This document shows positions 34,225 through 46,446 of a DNA stretch of 64,000 nt, in pieces. The translations under genes and the position numbers were made by a program. The DNA is from Mariniblastus sp. Lineage in GTDB: Bacteria > Planctomycetota > Planctomycetia > Pirellulales > Pirellulaceae. Numbering within the stretch: position 1 is the stretch's first letter; each line of letters opens with the position of its first letter. The notes beneath the pieces are model-generated. The model was not told where the DNA came from. It did no database searches and was given only the letters and a program-made list of their open reading frames with translations. The stretch covers positions 1-64,000 of the forward strand of contig JAKVBF010000013.1 of NCBI GenBank assembly GCA_022447555.1, read 5' to 3'.

Positions 34225-35817
34225 ATGAACAACCGACAGACCTTCCAAGTGTTTGCACTCTATGCCTTGCTATCACTAATAGCCGGGGGTGAAGTGCACT
34301 CGCAACACAAGCCCAATGTGATCTTCTTTCTTGTTGATGACCTTGGGCAACGGGACTTGGGTTGTTACGGCAGCCAGTTCTATGAAACTCCAGCGATCGA
34401 CCAGTTGGCAAAAGAGGGCATGCTCTTCGACAACGCCTATTCGACGTGCCACGTCTGCTCGCCGAGTCGTGCTAGTATCCTGACCGGAAAGTATCCAGCA
34501 CGTACCAATTTAACCGAGTGGCTGGGCGGCCGTCCGGAAAGGGATTACGAGAAGCTACACCACGGTGAAAAACAGACGTCCTTACCGGATGAAGAAATCA
34601 CCTTGGCGGAAACCCTCAAACGACACGGATACGTCACTGCAAATTACGGAAAGGCTCATTTAAGTAAAGACCCCAAGACGTACGGTTTCGATGAAGCCAT
34701 CACCGGTTGGGTCAGATCTTATCATCATCCCTTTGGCGGTGCATACGACAAGACGCTACCTGCCGAAGAGGGAGATTACTACACGGATAAGCTGACCGAT
34801 GCCGCCATTGATTTCATTGAACGAAACAAGGATCGCCCGTTTTTCGTACACTTAGAACACTTTTCAGTTCACGATCCGATTCAGGGCCGCAAAGATCTGG
34901 TTCAGAAGTACCAAACAAAATTGGCGACACTGGCGAATCGGAGCGGGCCGGATTACATTCTGGAGCCTAATCCGGATGGAAAGGCGATCTCAGGAGATCG
35001 TCTTAAGACGATTGAAGAAAACGACAACAGTAAGTCCCACCAGAATGAACGTGTTTGGTGGGTGAAGCAAAAGCAAGATAACGTCGAGTTCGCCGGCATG
35101 GTCGAAGCAACAGATGAAAGCCTCGGGCGAATCCGAGCGAAGCTGAAAGAACTCGGGCTGGACAAGAACACCATCGTGATCTTCACGTCCGACAACGGTG
35201 GGATGGCAGCCTCGAACCAGTATCGCGGGATCAATCATCCTCGCGAGATTTTGAACAGTATTTTCGCAAGCTCCAACCTACCATTTCGTGGTGCTAAAGG
35301 ATGGAACTACGAGGGTGGCATTCGTGTGCCGTTGATTGTGCACTGGCCGGGCAACATCCAACCCGCTTCCACTTCCCACGCTGTCGTGACAGGAACCGAT
35401 TATTACCCAACCCTTCTCGAAATGTTGGACCTTCCCAAATTACCGGAACAACATAAAGACGGTTGCAGTTTTATCCCTGCGTTGAAGGCTAAAGACTACG
35501 ATCGCGGCCCGATCTTCTGGCACTTCCCCCACTACAGCAATCATGGTTACCAAAGCCCAAATGGTGCCGTTCGATCGGGTCGATACAAATTGATCGAATA
35601 CTTTGAAAACGGAACGATTCAACTCTTTGACTTAGAAAATGATATCGGCGAGCAAAACAATCTTGCCGTATCACAGCCTGAGATCGCGCAAAAACTGAAG
35701 AGGCTGCTCCATGACTGGCGCGAGGAAGTCGATGCCAAAATGCCCTATCCTAAAACCGCAACCTCCAAGCCCGCAAAAGGAACGCGAGTTTTAACGCCCC
35801 AAAAACGACCCAAGTGA
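34225..35817 (+). CDS. Secreted sulfatase A-like
   Basis: 530 residues. Signal peptide, NVIFFLVDDLGQRDLGCYGS, formylglycine site CSPSR (Cys about residue 78) followed by ASILTGKYPART, then GKAHLS, FTSDNGGM and a C-terminal YKLIEYFENGTIQLFDLENDIGE. This is the sulfatase type abundant in Rhodopirellula relatives. A basic, Lys/Pro-rich tail closes the protein. Third of the sulfatase trio 30712-35817; short spacers suggest one transcription unit. Confidence 0.93.
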   Translation: MNNRQTFQVFALYALLSLIAGGEVHSQHKPNVIFFLVDDLGQRDLGCYGSQFYETPAIDQLAKEGMLFDNAYSTCHVCSPSRASILTGKYPARTNLTEWLGGRPERDYEKLHHGEKQTSLPDEEITLAETLKRHGYVTANYGKAHLSKDPKTYGFDEAITGWVRSYHHPFGGAYDKTLPAEEGDYYTDKLTDAAIDFIERNKDRPFFVHLEHFSVHDPIQGRKDLVQKYQTKLATLANRSGPDYILEPNPDGKAISGDRLKTIEENDNSKSHQNERVWWVKQKQDNVEFAGMVEATDESLGRIRAKLKELGLDKNTIVIFTSDNGGMAASNQYRGINHPREILNSIFASSNLPFRGAKGWNYEGGIRVPLIVHWPGNIQPASTSHAVVTGTDYYPTLLEMLDLPKLPEQHKDGCSFIPALKAKDYDRGPIFWHFPHYSNHGYQSPNGAVRSGRYKLIEYFENGTIQLFDLENDIGEQNNLAVSQPEIAQKLKRLLHDWREEVDAKMPYPKTATSKPAKGTRVLTPQKRPK

Positions 35818-35936
35818 AACGCGATCACCGAATCCACGGCACGTCATTTTTTTGAAACATTTACAATTGCCTCGAAGAACTAGAATTGATAGGATCCCGC
35901 CGGCAAACGATACGCAGCTCTCTTTTCTGGTTTTTC

Positions 35937-36722
35937 ATGTGCTTTCCATCTAGGACGCTTTTAAGACGCCTTGTGTTGATTGCGGTTTTTGGGGTCATGG
36001 CAACAGGAGGTTTGTCGGCGCAAGATCCATGGCAATCCCTGCGTCTTTTCCATTCCCCCAATCAGACGAGTAAATGGGAATCATCGTTTGCATTCGGACT
36101 GAACGGTACTGGAGGCAATAGCCAGAACGCAGATCTCAATCTGAACATCGATGCCACTCGAAAAACCGACTTCGGAACCACCGATCTGACGTTCAGCTAT
36201 TTTTACTCTGAGAGCAATCTGGTGACTTCCACCGATCGCATTTTTTCAAAGCTGAGGCATGAACGCAACCTAGCCAACCCCAACCTCTCTTGGTACTTCA
36301 GTGGAACGGCCGAATGGGATCCATTCACCGGCTATGATTATCGACTAGCGTTTCACTCCGGCTGTGGTTGGCTATTATTTGATGACCCTCTTCGCACATT
36401 GAAAACCCGAACCGGTTTCGGAACCTCTCGTGAATTCGGAGGTGATCTGAATGACTGGGTGCCAGAACTGCAGTTTGGCATGAACTGGGAACGGAAGCTG
36501 AGTGAGCGAACCAAGGTGTATGCGATGGTCGATTATTATCCGGACTGGGATGATTTTGTCCGCTACCGAGTCAACACAAAGGCCGGCATCGAAACCATGT
36601 TGGACCCCAGTTTGGGATTGAGTCTACGAACGTTTGTTTTAAATCGCTACAACAGCACACCAGACCCTGGATACCAAGCTAACGATGTTGATTATGGCCT
36701 GTCACTGGCATTCGATTTCTAG
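35937..36722 (+). CDS. DUF481-type outer-membrane beta-barrel-like protein
   Basis: About 261 residues. The signal peptide ends at LSAQ; the mature part has alternating polar/hydrophobic strands with repeated aromatic residues (SWYFSGTAEWDPFTGYDYRLAF, KVYAMVDYYPDWDDF) and ends in ...GLSLAFDF with a C-terminal Phe, as in outer-membrane barrels and DUF481 proteins. A porin or surface role is inferred only. The start is uncertain: the frame is open to TTG 35886; ATG 35937 gives a good signal peptide. It follows the sulfatase trio by about 120 bases and may support glycan uptake. Confidence 0.8.
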   Translation: MCFPSRTLLRRLVLIAVFGVMATGGLSAQDPWQSLRLFHSPNQTSKWESSFAFGLNGTGGNSQNADLNLNIDATRKTDFGTTDLTFSYFYSESNLVTSTDRIFSKLRHERNLANPNLSWYFSGTAEWDPFTGYDYRLAFHSGCGWLLFDDPLRTLKTRTGFGTSREFGGDLNDWVPELQFGMNWERKLSERTKVYAMVDYYPDWDDFVRYRVNTKAGIETMLDPSLGLSLRTFVLNRYNSTPDPGYQANDVDYGLSLAFDF

Positions 36723-36850
36723 AGGATGCCAAGCCTATACCAACAGTGTATTCTTTTTCTTGGATCGTGACGCGCGAGCGGGATTTTTTTTATTGGCTGG
36801 CGACCCAATTGTCAGAAAGCGACGGTGGGTCGACTCCACTTGTCAAACCG

Positions 36851-37774
36851 CTATTCCTGAGCCAAAAAATTCATCCGGTAGATGGCTGCCGCCAGATCGG
36901 GAGTAATAAAATCCATAACAATACACCCATATCGCTCTACCTCAGCCGCTTTTAGGTAATTTTTCAGTCGCTGATTGACCGGCCCGCTGACTGCCGTGAT
37001 ATCTGGTACCCCGAGACGATTTTGGGTGTAACCACTGGTAAAGTGTAATTGCAAACGATTCGAGGGTGCGTCCTGACATGAGTGCTGCAAAGCTCGGGAA
37101 ACGGCCTTCCACTTGGTCTCTGCATCAGGCACTGAAAAACGATCCTGCACAAAAAGCTGATCGCTCTTATGGAATCCATCATGCCCCCAATTAGTCGCCG
37201 AAATCCCCCATGGCTGAGGTGAAGAAAATCGTCTGATGAGGACCATTTTACCTCGGACCGAGCCCAACTCAGGAAGGGTTGGTTTGGTATACCAAGAACC
37301 GTCTCGTCGCCCAATCACGCTCTGCAGGGTCTGAGCGAACGAACGAGTCGTGTTGCGAGAACGGTACTCTTCTTTAATACTAAGCAACAACGTTTCACGA
37401 GGATGGGCTATCAGAAATGCCTCCATTGAATCTAACACATGGTCAAAAGTCAGACGTTGAGAAATCGGACCGTGGTAGATGGCAAACTGATCATTTTGAT
37501 GGCAGCATCGGATATCAAAAAAACGGACGCCAGCAGCCAACTGCTCGTCGATTGTCATTGATTGACATTTGGCCGTTTTGGGAAAAGGCTCATGAAGCGC
37601 TGCGCTATTATGCGTGCCAGGAATGTTTAGTGAAACGATTGGGCTTTCGTCTGCAAGCCTAGACATCCAGTCAGGATTTTCCGCGTGAGCGAACCGACCA
37701 AGCAAGCAACATCCCAAAATGGCCAGGCAAGGCTTTAACAAAATCCAAAATGGCATGAATTCATTACGTTTCAT
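36851..37774 (-). CDS. Secreted PI-PLC-like phosphodiesterase
   Basis: About 307 residues. The signal peptide ends near FAHAEN. The X-domain of bacterial phosphatidylinositol phospholipase C is recognisable: IPGTHNSAA with the first catalytic His, GVRFFDIRC with ligand-type acid/base residues, IYHGPISQ with the second catalytic His, and ETLLLSIKEEY. It probably cleaves a phosphodiester in a lipid or glycan head group; the exact substrate is unknown. It lies directly after the SASA esterase gene on the same strand; a start at ATG 37807 would overlap that gene by 23 bases, and ATG 37774 gives a better signal peptide. Confidence 0.87.
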   Translation of the reverse strand: MKRNEFMPFWILLKPCLAILGCCLLGRFAHAENPDWMSRLADESPIVSLNIPGTHNSAALHEPFPKTAKCQSMTIDEQLAAGVRFFDIRCCHQNDQFAIYHGPISQRLTFDHVLDSMEAFLIAHPRETLLLSIKEEYRSRNTTRSFAQTLQSVIGRRDGSWYTKPTLPELGSVRGKMVLIRRFSSPQPWGISATNWGHDGFHKSDQLFVQDRFSVPDAETKWKAVSRALQHSCQDAPSNRLQLHFTSGYTQNRLGVPDITAVSGPVNQRLKNYLKAAEVERYGCIVMDFITPDLAAAIYRMNFLAQE

Positions 37775-37784
37775 TGGTAGCGTG

Positions 37785-39470
37785 TTATGGTGATTTCTGG
37801 CCGGCATAAGACTTAGCTAACAAATCCCCTAGTGCAATAATACCGGCAGTATCTAGAACTAACTTTTTTTTCTGGGGGGGCAAGCTAAATGCCTTGATAT
37901 GAAACGTGTGTTTGTCGGAGCCGATGACCTCCTCCAATCGAGCCGTAACATCAATCTGATTAACACTTTCGTCATCCGGTGGCGGTTGCTGACTGACGTA
38001 CCAATTGAGTTCTGGAACCCTCAGGTCTACTCGGCTCTGATCGATCAACGCCATTAATCGATCCGGAGCCCCCTCTCGAAACGGCCCCCAAGACATGTCA
38101 TTTTCACCCAAGTGATAGAAAATACCAGTCAGCTCCACCTCTTGACCTTTCTCCTCCAAACTCTGGATTGAATCCAAGATAAACGAAATAAAGTCGGGAT
38201 AGAGGTTACGGGATTTAGCCACGCTACCTTCGGGCGTCCAGTCAATGATCTGAGACCCACTGTGGGTAAACTTCGCCACCGCAAGATTTTCCTCTCCCGC
38301 CAGCTTGAGTCTCCGGGTAAAACTTAATTCAGGCCCGAATGTATCGTAGTATCCCGCCGGCCCCATCGGTTCCCAGCCAAAGGATTTCTTCACCCCTCCA
38401 CCCAAGCTGTACCGAAAGGCAACCTCGAGGTCGTTATTTAACAACTCTGCGTCATCCGACGCGTGTTCGACATTCTGGATGAAACCTCGCTCTCCTTCGA
38501 CATTTCGGTGGCCTGCCAGCACGAATAGTTTGACTTTGGAACCTTCTTTGTAAGGCCAATTTTTTAAGGAACGCTCAACGTTTGACCGTGCTCCCTGATT
38601 CTCTAAATAGGCATCCGCATAGTTTGCTCCGTGTTCCAACTGCCCCAACGTTCCGTAGTGGTAGTGCAGTCCCGCACCGCCACCAATTTCCACGCCGACG
38701 TGGGAGGTAGGTATGTACTGAGCATTTGGATCGGAGGCCGTGACGGCTTTCTGACCTTTGCTGATCGCATACATCCGTGGGCGCAGATCCATTCCCCAAA
38801 TCGTCTTGGTGCATAGCTCACCAATATAAAACTTAAGATCCGGAGCTTTGAGATCCTGCCGCCAGCGTGCCAAGAAGTTTTTTAAATTGTCACCATAGTT
38901 CGCCATATATTCTTCATTGAACATGTCATTTTCACCTTGGTGCCACATGAAACCTTCAAGACGATAGTCGATCCCTTGCTGATCCAGATCCGCCAACGAC
39001 TCGCGAACTAAATCGAGGGCGAGTGGATACATTTCAAAACCACTGGGCTCGTCTGGATTCCAGTCACCTCCAAGATGGGTTCCGCCGGCAGCGCATTTGA
39101 TAATGGCGATTGGCGCGCCCGTTTCCTGGGTGACCTGACGAGCAAAACTCAGCTCGGGACCCACGATGTCGTTGACCGGTTCAAGCGCCACCCAACCGTT
39201 CGATTGGGTCTTGGTCTCTCGGCCAAGGCAGTAGCTAAATTTGACTTTCGGCTGAGCTTCCTCGAGGCCGGCAAAAGGGGGGAACTGTCGAATCGCCTCA
39301 ACATTTGAATCAGAGCCAACCATATTAGATTGGCCGGCAAAGATAAAAACTCGCACAGTCTGATTGTCCCGATTTTCTTGAGCGCCTAAAGACGTCATGA
39401 AGGAGCTCATAAAGGAGCTCATGAAGATCAAAATAGACAGTAAAGGAATCGCTGAGATATTACGGTGCAT
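37785..39470 (-). CDS. Secreted tandem SASA/SGNH-type carbohydrate esterase
   Basis: 561 residues. The signal peptide contains a direct duplication (MSSFMSSFM). Two related domains follow. The first (about 38-300) starts VFIFAGQSNMVGSD, with the nucleophile Ser about residue 48, and has MWHQGENDMF, the DUF303/SASA esterase pattern that removes acetyl or other acyl groups from sugars. The second (about 310-540) starts LFVLAGHRNVEGERG, where Arg about residue 322 replaces the nucleophile, but it keeps YHLGENDMSW. It may therefore be an inactive, perhaps binding, copy. It pairs with the PI-PLC-like gene downstream. A polysaccharide deacetylation role fits the neighbourhood. Confidence 0.85.
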   Translation of the reverse strand: MHRNISAIPLLSILIFMSSFMSSFMTSLGAQENRDNQTVRVFIFAGQSNMVGSDSNVEAIRQFPPFAGLEEAQPKVKFSYCLGRETKTQSNGWVALEPVNDIVGPELSFARQVTQETGAPIAIIKCAAGGTHLGGDWNPDEPSGFEMYPLALDLVRESLADLDQQGIDYRLEGFMWHQGENDMFNEEYMANYGDNLKNFLARWRQDLKAPDLKFYIGELCTKTIWGMDLRPRMYAISKGQKAVTASDPNAQYIPTSHVGVEIGGGAGLHYHYGTLGQLEHGANYADAYLENQGARSNVERSLKNWPYKEGSKVKLFVLAGHRNVEGERGFIQNVEHASDDAELLNNDLEVAFRYSLGGGVKKSFGWEPMGPAGYYDTFGPELSFTRRLKLAGEENLAVAKFTHSGSQIIDWTPEGSVAKSRNLYPDFISFILDSIQSLEEKGQEVELTGIFYHLGENDMSWGPFREGAPDRLMALIDQSRVDLRVPELNWYVSQQPPPDDESVNQIDVTARLEEVIGSDKHTFHIKAFSLPPQKKKLVLDTAGIIALGDLLAKSYAGQKSP

Positions 39471-39644
39471 GTGTCTGCTCTGTTGGAAGACTTTTCATAA
39501 ATTATAGTCGACACCAATCATCGATCCAAAGGCGAGCGAGAAAAAACCAAATCACCCAAACGCCTTTTTCAGTTCCGGTCGCCGATTCGTTTCAAGCTCT
39601 GCTTGCATAGGTTTTGCTATTTTAGGCTAAGTTATCATTCGAAA

Positions 39645-41288
39645 TTAAGAGTCTACAGGAATCCGATTTTTCCAAGGTAACGCAAGTTCTAACTGGCTTG
39701 CCAATCGAAAAAGAGTCGCCTCATCGCCAAAGCGACCAAAAAATTGAACGCCAATCGGAAGACCGTCATTTGATTGATGTAAAGGGACCGACATCGCAGG
39801 CTGTCCCGTCCAGTTCGCCAGTGCAGGGCAGGGTATGAATTCCAGAATTCCCTCGATCACATCTTGCGCCATACCCGTCAGCGTGATGCGTCCGTGCTCG
39901 ATCGGCGGCACCGCGAGTGTAGGGGTCAAAATAAGATCGTAGTCTCGTTGAAAGCGCCCCATGGCTCGAGCTGCGTCGAAGAAAGCCGAGCGAGCCTCTT
40001 CCGTTTCAACCCCGCTGTAGTTAGCAGCGAAATCAAAATAGAACTGAGTGACCGGCTCTAAATCGCCGTCTTTCAATTCTCGCCCCAGCTCCTGCAATCG
40101 TTTAAGAACGGTACGCCGAACGGAGACTAAAACACTGACTCCATGAGCTTTACGCAAACGCTCAAACTCAAACACTTTTCCAAATTGTTCGGTACAATCT
40201 TCTACATGGTGCCCCAGTGACTCACAAAGCTCAGCCGTCTTTTTTGCAGCCGACTCGCAGTCCGGGTGAAGCACCTTGGTGGGTGGCATCGTGGACACGT
40301 AGGCGATCCGCAATGGCATTGGTGTTTGACCCACTTCAGCCAGAAAGGTCCCTGGAAAATGCGGCGCATGATAACTGTCTCCAACCGCTGGTCCGGCAGC
40401 GACATCCAACAGTGCTGCACTATCGCGAACGGACCTCGTGACAGCATGCAGCGTGGCTAGACCACCCCAGGCTTCGAACCGGTCCGGACCAATCGGGATT
40501 CGGGCTCGGGTCGGCTTAAGTCCAAACAATCCGCAGCATGAAGCCGGTATTCGAATTGATCCCCCCCCATCACTGGCGCTAGCCATCGGCGCAATGCCCG
40601 CAGCCACCGCTGCGGCACTCCCTCCCGAAGAGCCACCTGCCGTTCTACCCAATTGATAAGGGTTGCGGGTAATCCCACCGGCAGTGGACTCGGTCGTTGG
40701 CAGAATCCCTAATTCAGGGACGCGGGTTTTGGCAAACAAAACCAAACCTGAATTGCGATAACGGGCCACCGCTGTGCTGTCGCGGTCCGATTTCCGACCT
40801 TCAAACAGCCGCGAACCATAGGAGGATACGCTACCCTTCATGGCAAAACTCAAATCCTTTAAGAGGAATGGGACTCCTCGAAAGGGGCCATTTGGTAATC
40901 CTCTCTTAATTGACTGTCGAGCGTCATCATAGAGTGTCGAGGCAATCGCATTGATCTGTGGATCGACCTGGGACAATCTATCGATCGCCGATTCTAGCAA
41001 CTCCATGGGCGTGATCTGTTTCGTACGAACCAATTCCGCCATACCCAATCCGTCCAACCGGCGATACTCTTCGTCGGATAGTGTTGTCGAACGCCCGTTT
41101 TGAACCCGCGACTTGGATCCCGAGGGCAGTCCCTCTGGCCTAACCTTTCCCTCCTGAGCCGACAAACGCTTAAGCGGCCAGCTTGCTGCCACGGCTGACA
41201 GCATCGCGCCTTGCTTCAACAACGCGCGTCGATCCAACTCACCCTGCTCCAAAGAAACCGATCTCTTAGGGGACAAATTGTTCTCCAT
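39645..41288 (-). CDS. Amidase-signature family hydrolase, probably Tat-exported
   Basis: 547 residues. The amidase signature Ser-cisSer-Lys triad is readable: Lys in PFLLKDLSF, Ser in [14 protein letters not shown], and Ser in [20 protein letters not shown]. These enzymes hydrolyse C-N amide bonds; relatives include GatA, but gatB/gatC are absent and the N-terminus carries a twin-arginine-like signal ([18 protein letters not shown]), so an exported amidase is more likely than a tRNA amidotransferase. The substrate is unknown. Divergent from the aminotransferase gene at 41471. Confidence 0.9.
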   Translation of the reverse strand: MENNLSPKRSVSLEQGELDRRALLKQGAMLSAVAASWPLKRLSAQEGKVRPEGLPSGSKSRVQNGRSTTLSDEEYRRLDGLGMAELVRTKQITPMELLESAIDRLSQVDPQINAIASTLYDDARQSIKRGLPNGPFRGVPFLLKDLSFAMKGSVSSYGSRLFEGRKSDRDSTAVARYRNSGLVLFAKTRVPELGILPTTESTAGGITRNPYQLGRTAGGSSGGSAAAVAAGIAPMASASDGGGSIRIPASCCGLFGLKPTRARIPIGPDRFEAWGGLATLHAVTRSVRDSAALLDVAAGPAVGDSYHAPHFPGTFLAEVGQTPMPLRIAYVSTMPPTKVLHPDCESAAKKTAELCESLGHHVEDCTEQFGKVFEFERLRKAHGVSVLVSVRRTVLKRLQELGRELKDGDLEPVTQFYFDFAANYSGVETEEARSAFFDAARAMGRFQRDYDLILTPTLAVPPIEHGRITLTGMAQDVIEGILEFIPCPALANWTGQPAMSVPLHQSNDGLPIGVQFFGRFGDEATLFRLASQLELALPWKNRIPVDS

Positions 41289-41470
41289 AACTCAAACTCC
41301 CTGACCACGATAGATCGCGCTTTGCATGATCATCAAGTGCCGCCCCAACACCGGTGATCATGATTCCGCAGTAGCGAACCAAAAGTCTCATGATACCATA
41401 GGGGCGGCCTGATTCGCTCTTTAAACAGAACCCTTTATCATTCTCGATTTCCTCAGCGGACAAACGTTCT

Positions 41471-42751
41471 ATGCACAGTGTTTTTAATGAAATGGCACTC
41501 TCTCAAGTTTGGGGCCGCCTGAACAACGCCATCATCGTTCGGGGGCAGGGGAGCTACGTATTTGACGATCAGGGAAATCGGTACCTTGACTTCACCAGTG
41601 GGATCGGCGTTACGGCGACCGGCCACTGCCACCCCCAAATCGTCGCGGCAATTCAATCCCAAGCCAGCCAGTTGTTGTTCGGACAAATGAATTGCATGTT
41701 GCCTGAAATCACCATGCGTTACGCTCGAGCACTCGAGGCAGCAACCCCTGATTCCATCGAGACATTTTTCTTCTCCAACAGCGGCGCAGAAGCTGTGGAG
41801 GGTGCCGTAAAACTAGCCAAGGCAGCAACGGGCCGAACCAACCTGATCGCTTTTGAAGGTGGCTTTCACGGACGCACCTCCATGACTATGGCGCTGACAA
41901 GCAGTAAAAAAACCTATCGGGCCGATTACCAACCATTGCCCAGCGGAGTTTTCTTCTCTCCCTTCCCCAACGCTTTCTACTACGGCTGGGAATCGGATCA
42001 GGCCGTTGCATTTTGCCTAAAACAACTACATCGTTTATTGCAGACACAAACGCCGCCGAAAGAGACGGCGGCAATGATCATCGAGCCGGTTCTAGGTGAA
42101 GGAGGTTTTGTTCCGGCTCCGCCAAGTTTCCTAGCTGGTTTGCGAACCATTTGCGATGAAACGGGCATCCTGCTCATCGTCGATGAGATTCAGTCCGGAT
42201 TTGGACGAACTGGTAAAATGTGGGCTCACGAACACAGCGGCATCCTGCCGGACATATTGACTATGGCCAAGGGGATCGCCGCCGGTTTACCGATGTCGGC
42301 AATTGGTAGTTCCAAAGAATTGATGTCACGATGGCCGAAAGGATCTCATGGTGGAACCTATGGTGGCGGATCGGCTATCGCGATGTCTGCAGCGATAGCG
42401 ACACTTAACGTTATAGACGAGGAGCAACTGATTTCAAACGCAGCTCGGATGGGAGACTATCTCCGCGAACGTCTTGAAACAATCCTCTCATCTCTCGCAT
42501 TTTCATCCGACCTGCGAGGTGCCGGTCTGATGATAGGAGTCGAATTCGATCGCGACGGAACACCCGACAGCCAACGTGCGAGTCAGATACAAAAACAGTG
42601 CCTCGAGTCGGGACTCATGTTGCTGATCTGCGGAACAGGGGGGAATGTGATCCGATGGATTCCTCCACTGAACGTGAGTCAGGATGAATTAGATTCAGCG
42701 TTGCAGATCTTTCAATCGGCGGCAAAATCGAGTCTATCAGGTAACGACTGA
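41471..42751 (+). CDS. Class III aminotransferase, 4-aminobutyrate/acetylornithine type
   Basis: 426 residues. PLP-dependent omega-transaminase. Motifs: SGIGVTATGHCHP, FFFSNSGAEAVEGAVKLAK, ALTSSKKTY, the cofactor Asp in LLIVDEIQSGFGRTG, and the PLP lysine in MAKGIAAGLP (Lys about 267). Overall it resembles GABA aminotransferase more than ornithine enzymes, but the substrate cannot be fixed, so no symbol is given. ATG 41471 lacks a strong Shine-Dalgarno. Cytoplasmic; 200 bases upstream of katG and not obviously linked to it. Confidence 0.92.
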   Translation: MHSVFNEMALSQVWGRLNNAIIVRGQGSYVFDDQGNRYLDFTSGIGVTATGHCHPQIVAAIQSQASQLLFGQMNCMLPEITMRYARALEAATPDSIETFFFSNSGAEAVEGAVKLAKAATGRTNLIAFEGGFHGRTSMTMALTSSKKTYRADYQPLPSGVFFSPFPNAFYYGWESDQAVAFCLKQLHRLLQTQTPPKETAAMIIEPVLGEGGFVPAPPSFLAGLRTICDETGILLIVDEIQSGFGRTGKMWAHEHSGILPDILTMAKGIAAGLPMSAIGSSKELMSRWPKGSHGGTYGGGSAIAMSAAIATLNVIDEEQLISNAARMGDYLRERLETILSSLAFSSDLRGAGLMIGVEFDRDGTPDSQRASQIQKQCLESGLMLLICGTGGNVIRWIPPLNVSQDELDSALQIFQSAAKSSLSGND

Positions 42752-42926
42752 ACGTTATCTTACGATTTTTTGGACTTGGACGATGAGATGCGACCCGCTA
42801 CTCAATCCAGCCGTTCCTTTGCAATTTTTTCTTCTCATTAAAGGGCCATTTTTTTTGCTAAGAGTCGTTGCGCAACGAGGCCACCACTTTCCAAAAATCG
42901 ACACTGCTTGTATATAAAACGGGTGA

Positions 42927-45155
<2,229 letters not shown>

Positions 45156-45185
45156 TCTGGTGTGATTTAGAATCTACAGCGATCT

Positions 45186-45224
45186 AAAATGGCCTGTCAG
45201 TAACGACTGACAGGCCATTTTTTT
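45186..45224 (+). terminator. Intrinsic terminator of katG
   Basis: A perfect hairpin AAAATGGCCTGTCAGT (from 45186) with loop AACG and the complementary ACTGACAGGCCATTTT, continuing into a T-run. It is 30 bases after the katG stop. The A-run at its start could let it work weakly for the opposite strand too. Confidence 0.92.
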
Positions 45225-45315
45225 ATCCGCTGAACGCGGGTGCGACACCCCAGCTACCTTTTCGTATGACAGCGAAGAACCACACGGTTATGAGTGAATA
45301 CCGGCATCAATAAAT

Positions 45316-45329
45316 CCCCGTATACGGGG
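45316..45329. repeat. Perfect 14-base palindrome CCCCGTATACGGGG
   Basis: A self-complementary sequence flanked by AATAAA and TTTATT-like sequence, just beyond the 3' end of the GH16 gene. It may act as part of a terminator for that gene or as a dyad binding site; no protein is known to me for it. Confidence 0.5.
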
Positions 45330-45334
45330 GTCGT

Positions 45335-46183
45335 TTATTGATAGACACGTACGTAATCAATTTCCATCGTGCTTGGGAATGCCCCCTCGTCGATCCCGCG
45401 CATACCACCCCAACCCCCTCCGACGGCTACGTTCAACAAAAAATAGTACTTTTGATCAAAAGGCCAATTCTCCAGCGATGCCTTTTCCGGACGATCCACC
45501 GTGAACTGAATATTCGTGGGCTCATCCAGATAGAATTCGATACGATCCCGCGTCCAGTTGAATCCGTAAGTGTGAAACTTCTCGTCAATGGTCGGGTGGT
45601 CAATCGGCCCGGAATTCAGGTGCTTTCCATTCATGTGATTAAACGCCTGAGAGTGGACAGTGAAATGCACCTTATCCGGGGTGCAGCTGACGTACTCCAT
45701 AATGTCAATTTCACCACACAGCGGCCATGAGGTTTGGGGGAAACAGTCGGGCAACATCCAGATAGCTGGCCAAACACCATTCCCTTCGTGCTTTGGAATT
45801 TTGGCTCGAACCTCAAGTCGGCCATACTGAAAGGATGATTTACTATTCAGACGAGATGATGTGAAATCGCCGATCTTCTTTCCGGGCTTAACCTGTTTGG
45901 CGACGATCTTGAGCGTTCCATCACTGACCTCAACATTCGGACCGGCAGTGTAGTTTTGTAATTCGTTATTGCCCCAACCGGTCGCCCCGGTCTCAAATTT
46001 CCACTTTGATTGGTCGAGCTCATCTCCCTCAAATTCGTCCGACCATACGAGTTTTTCTTCCGTCGCAACGGCAGGCTGAATCGCTGTGGAAACCAGCGGT
46101 TTCGGCTTATCAGCACAGCCCCAAATAGCAAGAGCTGTCAGCATCAGACCCACTCCGTAGCAACGCCCCAATTGACTACTCAT
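45335..46183 (-). CDS. GH16 family glucanase lipoprotein
   Basis: About 282 residues. Retaining endo-beta-glucanase of glycoside hydrolase family 16, laminarinase/beta-1,3-glucanase group. The catalytic motif is EIDIME (Glu about 158 and 163). Preceding elements LVWSDEFEGDELDQSKWKF and WPAIWMLP and a later DRIEFYLDEP are family landmarks. The hydrophobic N-terminus ends AIWGC, a probable lipobox, so a lipid-anchored extracellular or periplasmic enzyme is expected. ATG 46183, preceded by GGGAGAG, is preferred over the longer frame to 46258. Fits degradation of algal beta-glucan. Confidence 0.92.
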   Translation of the reverse strand: MSSQLGRCYGVGLMLTALAIWGCADKPKPLVSTAIQPAVATEEKLVWSDEFEGDELDQSKWKFETGATGWGNNELQNYTAGPNVEVSDGTLKIVAKQVKPGKKIGDFTSSRLNSKSSFQYGRLEVRAKIPKHEGNGVWPAIWMLPDCFPQTSWPLCGEIDIMEYVSCTPDKVHFTVHSQAFNHMNGKHLNSGPIDHPTIDEKFHTYGFNWTRDRIEFYLDEPTNIQFTVDRPEKASLENWPFDQKYYFLLNVAVGGGWGGMRGIDEGAFPSTMEIDYVRVYQ

Positions 46184-46446
46184 CTTCTCTCCCAACAACT
46201 TGGTGCGAGATTCAAAAATTTCCCTCAATGCTCCAATGGCTGGCACCCATCGAATCATACAAAGTCATCATAACAGCTTAGTTTTTTTTGACACCGCCCT
46301 GGATGGACCAACGATTCATTAAGCTTGATTCAGCACCTGAAAGATCGGCAAATTGGCGGCCTGCTTTCTCGAATGCTCAACAAACTGAAACAGGTTCCTC
46401 GATGAATCGATCGCCCTGTCTCAATCCATGCCGACCTAATCGACTC

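Noticed and set aside
39645-41288. GatA of a tRNA amidotransferase
   Set aside because: The N-terminal twin-arginine-like signal and absence of gatB/gatC favour an exported amidase.
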